A DNA stretch of 12,574 nucleotides from Saprospiraceae bacterium (lineage in GTDB: Bacteria; Bacteroidota; Bacteroidia; Chitinophagales; Saprospiraceae), in the NCBI GenBank assembly GCA_013002625.1, contig JABDJE010000137.1, forward strand, positions 1-12,574, in the 5' to 3' direction. The first letter of the stretch is position 1. Every line of letters starts with the position of its first letter. The notes beneath the pieces were generated by a model. The model was not told where the DNA came from. It saw only the letters and a program-made list of their open reading frames with translations, and searched no databases. Positions 5,920-12,574 of this stretch are shown one piece after another. Position numbers and translations under genes: made by a program.

Positions 5920-8583
5920 CTATCTAATATCATATATAATCCTTCCCAATACCATTCTTCTAATATCAGGTGCTCCATAAATTGCGCGGTATTTGGTATC
6001 AAAGAGATTGGATACATTGACACTGAATTGCATATTGTGATTTAGTTTATAACCAAGACCAAGGTCAACTATTGTAAATCCATCTACAGGGCCGCTGAAT
6101 GATAGGCCATTTACACTTTCCCAGTCTGAGGTCATTCTAGCAGATATATTACCGAAGAAGCCGGTCTCTGGTGTATAATTTATTCCGGCTTTAATTCTGG
6201 TGCCTGGCATGTTCAAAGAAAGAGGTCGGCTTATCTCGCTGTCAACAAGGTTGAGCTCTTCCCATAAAATTTGGCTTAGCCAACTCACATTTCCATAAAC
6301 GGATAAAGCATTGTCAACATAATATTCAAGACCAAAGTCAATTCCAAAATAATCCAACTCTTCAAAATTGAGGTAGGCATAATCCCACGTACCAACATCA
6401 TTTGGAGAATTATCTGTGCTTAAAATACCCAAGGTATTCAGGTTCCCTTCACCATCTTTGGTTATACCTTCAATGATGGAACCGTATATAGCACTTAGGG
6501 ATTCGGCTGTAAAGCCGTATGCAGCCAAAACATTAGGATCAGCCAACTGAGATAATGCAGCTGCGTGATCTGGCGCTGCTGTTGGATACAATAAGAATGG
6601 TGATACGGCCAAAGGCGCGCTAAGGATATTTTTACGCTGATTATAATATACATCAACCGTTACGGCCCATTTATTGGCCAATACACCCTTGTAGCCTAAT
6701 TCATACATATTGGATTGGCTTAATGACAAAGGTGCTCTAGTGACAGGCGTACTTGTTGGAATAGCTGCCGAGCTTCCAGTCATTTGAGGAATCAAGGAAT
6801 ACAGATATCCAATGAGATCAGGTGGAAGAGATGCCTCAAGTGCGCCAGTTCCAATAGCGTGTAAGGTACTTAATGGCATACCGCCCCCAGGTGTAGTAGT
6901 TCCAGTGATAAAGTTATAACCATTACCCTGATCGAAAGTCAGATTCTCAGTACCATTTACCAGGTAGATCAGGAATGAGCCTGCATTTGCAATGGGTGTA
7001 TCCGCAAATAAATTTAGTGAGGTTGGTGCACCAAAGGCTCTGTTCCAGGTGGCCCTAAATGTATGAGATGGGTTGTGTTTGTACACTAAACCTAATCGTG
7101 GAGAGAAAGCAGTAGCATCCAGAATTGAGAATCGGTCTACCCTTCCAGCACCAACCAAATCTAGTTTGTCGGTTAACTGATACTTCCCTTGGACGTAGGC
7201 TCCCAAAATGCTATAATCATCTTCATCTTCAAATCTACCATGGATTGTTCCCTTTGTATCAATAGTGATATAACGTGCATCGGCCCCTACAGTGATATTT
7301 AACTTGTCATTTAAGAGGTCAAAATTATATTGTACTTGCCCTTCAAACTGGCTCGAACTATTAAAGGTGGTCTGTCCTGTGCTAAATAAGTAAGAGTTGC
7401 CATCTTTACCAGGTGAATGAGACCAGAAAGCTTGAGCGAATAATTTTTCAGTATTCAATCTTACCTGGGCAAATGGCCTTGGAGTTGTCACGTAGCTTTC
7501 ACCTTGGGATGTCCTGAATAATCCTTTATATTCACCGAAACCCGCAACGGCATTAATTGTTGTCTTCTCGTTGGGTTTGAATACAAGATTACCGGTAAGA
7601 CCTAAACTTCTTGTGAAATAATTTGGCACCATTGCATCTTCAATAACCTCACCTGTGATCTGGCTTGTTATCGGTGTCACATACTGCGCCATACGGGCTG
7701 CATGCACAGGGTCATCAGGATCTAATTCAAAATCATTAGCTCTTCTATAATGACCTGTCAATTTAAAGGCAAGTTTGTCGGACAATACCTGGGCATGCCT
7801 GAATGATGCAATAAACTGTTCTTGTGTACCGCCTGCTATTGTAATGGATGTGCCTGGATGACGGAAAGGATCTTTGGATATAAAGTGAACAATACCACCT
7901 TCAACACCAGGTCCGTAAAGCGCTGATCCAGGACCTTTAATGACTTCAATTCGTTCAAGATCTAATATGTCAATTGGGTGCTGCCCAGCAAAGTAAGTAC
8001 CCAGACTAGGAATGACGACATTTCGATAGTCAGCGATAATAAAAGATTCTGTTTGGAATACTTCTGATTTTCCTCTCAGGTTAATTTGACCTGTACTGAC
8101 ACCATATTGGGCAATGTCAACACCCACCACATTTCTCAGGGCCATCATAGGCTCTGCAGAAGCATCCAATCTGATTTTTCTTTCTCCAATAACACTTACC
8201 GAAGCTGGTGCATCCTGAACCATTTCTCTCTTTCTAGATGCCGATACAACAATATCACCAGAGAGATCCAATCCTTCTTCAAGAATTATAATAATATCAG
8301 ATTCAGAAGCGGAAAATGAAAGTCTTTTGGTTCGATATCCGATATAACTGATGATCAAATCTACTGGAACTGTAGATGTTGTAAGTTTGAAATTACCATC
8401 TATGTCGGTTGCAGTTCCCTCATAGGTGCCGTCAATGATCACATTGGCGAAGGAAAGGGATTCCTGGTCTTCATTGACAACCGTTCCGCTAATCTCAATT
8501 TGAGCCGTAAGGCTGAAGGTTGAAATTAGGAATAGGCTAATGAATAATAATTTCGTTCTTGAAGTTAAATAGGGATAGCACAT
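5920..8583 (-). CDS. TonB-dependent outer-membrane receptor with carboxypeptidase-regulatory-like N-terminal domain
   Basis: This is an outer-membrane 22-strand beta-barrel gated transporter of the TonB-dependent family, 887 residues. Residues 1-28 are a signal peptide (basic start, hydrophobic core, cleavage near LTAQ). Residues about 29-101 form a CarboxypepD_reg-like domain (ISGTVVNEDQESL... DIDGNFKL... ISYIGYRTK), the usual N-terminal addition in Bacteroidota. A TonB-box-like DIVVSASRK lies at 110-118, and the plug follows at about 120-238 with INLRG (167-171), IEVIKGPGSALYGPGVEGG (212-230) and HFISKDPF. The rest is barrel, with the NVSNLFDTKYR signature near the end. There is no SusD-like gene beside it, so it is probably not a SusCD glycan system; the substrate (siderophore, cobalamin, peptide or other) cannot be read from the sequence. 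The last residues, GRIIYDIR, lack the usual terminal aromatic residue. It lies 114 bases downstream of the cyclase gene on the same strand. Confidence 0.93.
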   Translation of the reverse strand: MCYPYLTSRTKLLFISLFLISTFSLTAQIEISGTVVNEDQESLSFANVIIDGTYEGTATDIDGNFKLTTSTVPVDLIISYIGYRTKRLSFSASESDIIIILEEGLDLSGDIVVSASRKREMVQDAPASVSVIGERKIRLDASAEPMMALRNVVGVDIAQYGVSTGQINLRGKSEVFQTESFIIADYRNVVIPSLGTYFAGQHPIDILDLERIEVIKGPGSALYGPGVEGGIVHFISKDPFRHPGTSITIAGGTQEQFIASFRHAQVLSDKLAFKLTGHYRRANDFELDPDDPVHAARMAQYVTPITSQITGEVIEDAMVPNYFTRSLGLTGNLVFKPNEKTTINAVAGFGEYKGLFRTSQGESYVTTPRPFAQVRLNTEKLFAQAFWSHSPGKDGNSYLFSTGQTTFNSSSQFEGQVQYNFDLLNDKLNITVGADARYITIDTKGTIHGRFEDEDDYSILGAYVQGKYQLTDKLDLVGAGRVDRFSILDATAFSPRLGLVYKHNPSHTFRATWNRAFGAPTSLNLFADTPIANAGSFLIYLVNGTENLTFDQGNGYNFITGTTTPGGGMPLSTLHAIGTGALEASLPPDLIGYLYSLIPQMTGSSAAIPTSTPVTRAPLSLSQSNMYELGYKGVLANKWAVTVDVYYNQRKNILSAPLAVSPFLLYPTAAPDHAAALSQLADPNVLAAYGFTAESLSAIYGSIIEGITKDGEGNLNTLGILSTDNSPNDVGTWDYAYLNFEELDYFGIDFGLEYYVDNALSVYGNVSWLSQILWEELNLVDSEISRPLSLNMPGTRIKAGINYTPETGFFGNISARMTSDWESVNGLSFSGPVDGFTIVDLGLGYKLNHNMQFSVNVSNLFDTKYRAIYGAPDIRRMVLGRIIYDIR

Positions 8584-8697
8584 AACTCAGAGTTGACTTT
8601 TCGTTAATATTCTGTTTAATCAGGGTATATCACCAATCAACATACAAAAAAATCTCTGTACTTATCTTATTTAACGGGGATTATTGAACAGCCAATT

Positions 8698-11600
8698 TTA
8701 GGACTCAACGAAGTACATATCCACAGCACCAACACTTTTTGCTTTAATCTGTCCTCTGAACTCACATGTAAATTTGTCCTTGATTTTCAAGTATGTTGCA
8801 CCGGATATATTGAGTTTGCCCGGTTCTCCGGAACTTTCCATTCTCGCGGCAATATTTACGGTGGGTCCCCAAATGTCATAGGCATACTTTTTTGACCCTA
8901 CAATACCGGCGATAACAGGACCTGTATGAATTCCTGCACGAACTTCCAATGGAGGAATACCTCTTGCTATTCGGTCTGCATTGGAGTCGCTTATAAATTG
9001 GATCATTTCCAGAGCTGCGTTTACGATATCTATTTCGTGGTTATCACGCGGAGACGGAATACCCCCTGCACACATATATGCATCTCCAATGGTTTTAATT
9101 TTCTCGATATTGTACTTTTCTACAATAGCATCAAAAGCTTTGTAGCAACTATCGATTTCTTCAATGATTTGTTCAGCGTTCAGGCTTTCAGAAAATTTAC
9201 TAAAATCTTTAAAATCTGTAAATAAGACAGATACACTCTCAAATTTTCGTGCTTTGATTTTACCGTGTACCTTTAATTCCTGTGCTACTGCTTCAGGTAA
9301 AATGTTTCTAATCAATTGCTCAGACTTGTCTCGCTCCTCTTGGATTTGTTTTGCACGTTCTTCAAGTTTCTCCTCCAACAATTCGGTCAAAATTGAATTA
9401 TCGATCGCCAATCCGACTTGAGAACAAAGCTTTTCCAGAAAATGAAGCTCAATATCGTCTTCCTTGGTTTGGCTGTTTTCAAGTAACAAGATGCTTTTTA
9501 CCTCTTTGTTCTTTACTATTGGTATTAGAATTGCGGTTTGAAGCCCATGGTTTTGTACGTAAGGGTCGCGCTTTAGTTGAGGATTGGTATTAATGTCAGA
9601 TAATATCAAACTGTTTTTACGTCTTGAAATTAGACGAAGGATACTCAATGGGATTTCCTCTTCAAGGCGCTCAGCTTCTTCAATTAAGTTGATATTTTGC
9701 CCTTGCCCTTTTGAGGCAAACAACTGATATCTGTCTTCATCAATTATAACAAATTTTCCAACTGTGGCATTACTGAATTTTAATGCTGAGCCTATTAAAA
9801 TGTCCAGCTGATTTTTCAGATCCGGGGCGCCCAGTACACCTGTGGAAACATTAATTATTTCGTGAATCTGATTTTTTGTTAACGAGGATTCATTTTCAAA
9901 GGCCTCAATATTTGACACTTTTGTGGTTGCATATTCTGATGCTATTTCTGGGTACTCTGATTTTAATCTATTAACTACGCTTGTAGCACCCCAGGCCTGA
10001 TAATAGTTCATGGACTGTGCAAGCATATTCAGCCCTGCGTGTTTTTGGTTTTGATTTATCAGGAATAATCCAAATTCTTCACAAACCAAGGCAGAATCCC
10101 ATGGGTTGTCATTATCTAAAGCATGGATATGTGCCTTGTTAAATGCTCCGAATGCTTCGTCTAATTTCCCCTCATATTGAAATGTCAAGGCCTCAATAAG
10201 ATAATATTTGGTGGCATAATTTGATGCACAATACTCTGCTCTTACTTTGATGCTCTTGATGAATTTTTTAAGATCTTTTAGTTTACAGCATTCAAGCTTT
10301 TCTTCGCCTTTTATAACATGAAATGTCATGTAGAGAATCTGTACTACAGCGTTGTATGGGCCTATCCCGCCTTCTTTGAGATTCAGCAATAGTTGTTGGA
10401 ATACTTCTTCATCATAACAGACAACACCTCTTCCGGCGTCTATGATTAATTTGCCCATGTTGACATTACAGTTGATGATTCTGTCTTTGGCAAACGGTCC
10501 TTTTTTAAGTGATGCGGTATTAATGGGAAGTGTGTTGTCTTCCATGCTGGTGTCAAGAAAAGACCCGCGGGTAAGTTCCTGAATTATGGCCGCAATAATT
10601 CTATGATAGTAATCGATTATTATTTGGTTGGCATCTTTCGAAAGGACATGACTTGCTTCAATGTGCTCACTTAATTTTTGTAGTGGAATTCCATTGAAGA
10701 AATTATACCATCTGTTCATGCCCAGGCTATAAAAGGCCATGTGTGTATTGCCAGCTTCTCGGCCTCTTTTATAGTTGTCGTCTAGGTCCTCAATTGCGGC
10801 ATCTAAGGGTTCAATGAGATGCTGAACGAATGCACTATATAAGAAATGACATGCAACCGAAATAGATTTGTCCTTTATTTTATTTTCAAGAAGCTTAAGG
10901 CCAGCTTTGGAAATGATTACTGAACGGTCCACCATGTCACTGAAGCTATTAATCGTAAAACCTAGCGCCAACAGACTTGAAGGTGACTCCATGAGTAGAC
11001 CCTTTTCAACCGTGTCTTTTATGCCAAGCCAAGTTAGCCTGGAAGATAGCTTTGGCTCGAGAAAATATATTGCCGGAGAAGATATATTAATCAGTTGATG
11101 TGCTATGTTGAGTTTTTCATTTGTACTGAAAGGGATCGACTCAACCGTCTCTGGTTTTAAATTGCGGGATTTGAACACAGATTTCATGAATATCTTAATG
11201 ATTTGAAATTGTGTTATCTGTTTTGAAAATTTCAAGCCCATATTCTTGAGTCCACTTTCAAGGTTATCTATGGTGCCTCTAAGATTTCCTCGTTGAATGG
11301 TTTCCATGGCCTTAAGCAGATATATTCTAAATGTCTGATTGCCTTTAGAGGCTATAGATTCTAACTCTCTTAACTGGTGCTGGTAAGTTTCGTACCGCAA
11401 TGCACTCAGTGCACAGGAAGTGGATTCAAAGTAAAAATTATAATAATCTTCTGAATTGCCATGTTCCAACTGTTCAATCTTAGAAATAAGCAAAAAGTAC
11501 CGGCTGGCATTTGCAAATGCAGCTTCATTTTTTGCTTTAGCTGCTGCCTTTAATAAAAGATCTTTAAAGGGTAAACATTTTTCAGCTGGAAGTGATAGGA

Positions 11601-12574
11601 TGTGATTTACAAGCTCATAAATTTTGGCGTTGAGCTGCTCTTCTTTCAGACTTAAATAATTATGCTTAATTATTTTGAGTTTGATGTCATTGAACTCATC
11701 CTTGGATATTATTTTCGAAAACGTATCTATAAAGCCAGGGTGCGAAAATTTCAGTTCCGAGAGATTTGCTTGTTGATAAGCAACGGGATTCAAAAAACCT
11801 TTAGTTCTGAGATTATTAATGATTTCGTCACATTCATTATCTGATAAATCAATTAATTTTTTCAGTTCATTTAGTTTAAACTGATGCCCAATAACTGAGG
11901 CATGCTTTAGCAGGTCTATTTCCTCTTTTGATAAATGATTTAATCTATTAGATAGAAACTGGAATACATTTTCAGATAAATTTACATTCTCAACTGAGTC
12001 GAGATCAACTTCCCATATTTGTTTAGCTGAATTCGCTTTAATTTGTTGGCTCGAAATCAGCTCTTCGAACAACTGCTTAATAAAAGAAGGACTACCCTTC
12101 GTCTTCTTGTGAATCAATGCCCCGAAGGCATCTCGAGGTTCTATTTTTAATTGCCCTAAGATGGAAATGACCTCATCTTCATTGAAATTCTTTAACTCAT
12201 ACTCCCCTTTCGAAACATCTTTATTCTGTAATAAATTATCTAGGTGATTTCGAATGGATATAAATTCATCTTGTTCATCGCGTTCGTATGTGAGCAAGAC
12301 CAGTATGTTTTTGATAATACTGCTCTTCATCACTTGCTCAAGTAGCTTATTAGTACCTACATCGGCAAATTGATAATTCTGCAGTGATATGACAAGTGGC
12401 TTGCCCTGACTTTGTATTATTCTCAGAAATTCAGAATAGGCATAAATAAATCGATTAATTGATGCCAGTCCGCTCAGTTCCTGATATGAGTTTATGTTTG
12501 TAAATAAATCCTGAAATCTGCTGTTGAACGTTACCAGTACACCAGATAGCTCGGCAATTGATTCGTCCATTTGC
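8698..12574 (-). CDS. Multidomain signalling protein: AAA/STAND-like ATPase, TPR-like helices, GAF, class III adenylate cyclase (N-terminus off window)
   Basis: The frame is open to the right edge (the codon before the ATG at 12570 is CAA), so the protein starts outside; residues are counted from that ATG (1290 residues). Residues about 1-330 resemble the distal part of the AAA ATPase module found in large kinase/ATPase/GAF proteins: a Walker-B-like strand at 59-70, LTYERDE, KTKGSPSFIKQLFEEL and a winged-helix-like region. About 330-890 is helical, TPR-like, ending with the YYQAWGA motif (856-862) I associate with that family. A GAF domain spans about 897-1060, a coiled coil about 1061-1090, and the cyclase about 1110-1290. 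Cyclase residues present are metal-binding D1119 (FTDF) and D1163 (TIGD), adenine-specifying K1159 and D1232 (YDIWG), and transition-state N1239 and R1243, so it should make cAMP. A P-loop and possibly a kinase domain would lie upstream. The Walker B acidic pair appears replaced by Q64-N65. Confidence 0.9.
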   Translation of the reverse strand, partial: QMDESIAELSGVLVTFNSRFQDLFTNINSYQELSGLASINRFIYAYSEFLRIIQSQGKPLVISLQNYQFADVGTNKLLEQVMKSSIIKNILVLLTYERDEQDEFISIRNHLDNLLQNKDVSKGEYELKNFNEDEVISILGQLKIEPRDAFGALIHKKTKGSPSFIKQLFEELISSQQIKANSAKQIWEVDLDSVENVNLSENVFQFLSNRLNHLSKEEIDLLKHASVIGHQFKLNELKKLIDLSDNECDEIINNLRTKGFLNPVAYQQANLSELKFSHPGFIDTFSKIISKDEFNDIKLKIIKHNYLSLKEEQLNAKIYELVNHILSLPAEKCLPFKDLLLKAAAKAKNEAAFANASRYFLLISKIEQLEHGNSEDYYNFYFESTSCALSALRYETYQHQLRELESIASKGNQTFRIYLLKAMETIQRGNLRGTIDNLESGLKNMGLKFSKQITQFQIIKIFMKSVFKSRNLKPETVESIPFSTNEKLNIAHQLINISSPAIYFLEPKLSSRLTWLGIKDTVEKGLLMESPSSLLALGFTINSFSDMVDRSVIISKAGLKLLENKIKDKSISVACHFLYSAFVQHLIEPLDAAIEDLDDNYKRGREAGNTHMAFYSLGMNRWYNFFNGIPLQKLSEHIEASHVLSKDANQIIIDYYHRIIAAIIQELTRGSFLDTSMEDNTLPINTASLKKGPFAKDRIINCNVNMGKLIIDAGRGVVCYDEEVFQQLLLNLKEGGIGPYNAVVQILYMTFHVIKGEEKLECCKLKDLKKFIKSIKVRAEYCASNYATKYYLIEALTFQYEGKLDEAFGAFNKAHIHALDNDNPWDSALVCEEFGLFLINQNQKHAGLNMLAQSMNYYQAWGATSVVNRLKSEYPEIASEYATTKVSNIEAFENESSLTKNQIHEIINVSTGVLGAPDLKNQLDILIGSALKFSNATVGKFVIIDEDRYQLFASKGQGQNINLIEEAERLEEEIPLSILRLISRRKNSLILSDINTNPQLKRDPYVQNHGLQTAILIPIVKNKEVKSILLLENSQTKEDDIELHFLEKLCSQVGLAIDNSILTELLEEKLEERAKQIQEERDKSEQLIRNILPEAVAQELKVHGKIKARKFESVSVLFTDFKDFSKFSESLNAEQIIEEIDSCYKAFDAIVEKYNIEKIKTIGDAYMCAGGIPSPRDNHEIDIVNAALEMIQFISDSNADRIARGIPPLEVRAGIHTGPVIAGIVGSKKYAYDIWGPTVNIAARMESSGEPGKLNISGATYLKIKDKFTCEFRGQIKAKSVGAVDMYFVES

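Noticed and set aside
5920..8583. SusC-type glycan importer.
   Set aside because: No SusD-like lipoprotein is adjacent, and the plug and barrel look like a general TonB-dependent receptor.
8584..8697. Bacteroidota-type promoter (TTG, then TAnnTTTG) for the receptor gene in the gap upstream of it.
   Set aside because: TTG and TA-rich elements occur on the minus strand, but no pair matches the consensus and spacing well enough to call.

Overview
The window reads like a chromosomal segment of a Bacteroidota bacterium, perhaps Cytophagia or Saprospiria. The reasons are a TonB-dependent receptor with an N-terminal carboxypeptidase-regulatory-like domain, signal peptides ending in ...AQ, AT-rich DNA with few recognisable Shine-Dalgarno sites, and close similarity to the korAB and split pnt genes common in that phylum. 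This assignment is inference from gene style; there is no rRNA or other taxonomic marker.

Plus strand, 1-5177: a compact redox cluster. It starts inside the 3' two thirds of korA (2-oxoacid:ferredoxin oxidoreductase alpha subunit), which overlaps korB by 4 bases (ATGA). After 52 bases come pntAA, pntAB and pntB, the three-polypeptide proton-translocating NAD(P) transhydrogenase, with gaps of 10 and 3 bases. KorAB links a 2-oxoacid (probably 2-oxoglutarate) to ferredoxin, and Pnt uses the proton gradient to make NADPH from NADH. The two could be co-transcribed and would balance reductant pools. The transhydrogenase appears to carry its key membrane histidine on PntAB rather than on PntB as in E. 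coli.

Plus strand, 5280-5783: a small exported or membrane protein gene of unknown function that looks broken. A good signal peptide is followed by an in-frame TAA at 5355, and the same frame then continues for 141 codons to a natural-looking C-terminus.

Minus strand, 5920-12574: converging on the first block are a complete 887-residue TonB-dependent outer-membrane receptor with no SusD partner, and, upstream of it, a very large multidomain protein that runs off the right edge. That protein has a degenerate AAA/STAND-type ATPase region, a long helical TPR-like region, a GAF domain, a coiled coil and a class III adenylate cyclase domain with all recognisable catalytic residues. Its N-terminus, probably holding the P-loop and perhaps a protein kinase domain, lies outside the window.

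The intergenic gaps are short: 52 bases (2296-2347), 102 (5178-5279), 136 (5784-5919) and 114 (8584-8697). I saw no convincing promoter or hairpin terminator in them, and no tRNA, rRNA, CRISPR array, insertion sequence or attachment site anywhere. The window is mostly ordinary metabolism, uptake and signalling. The points worth a second look are the interrupted small gene, the degenerate Walker B of the cyclase protein and the relocated transhydrogenase histidine.
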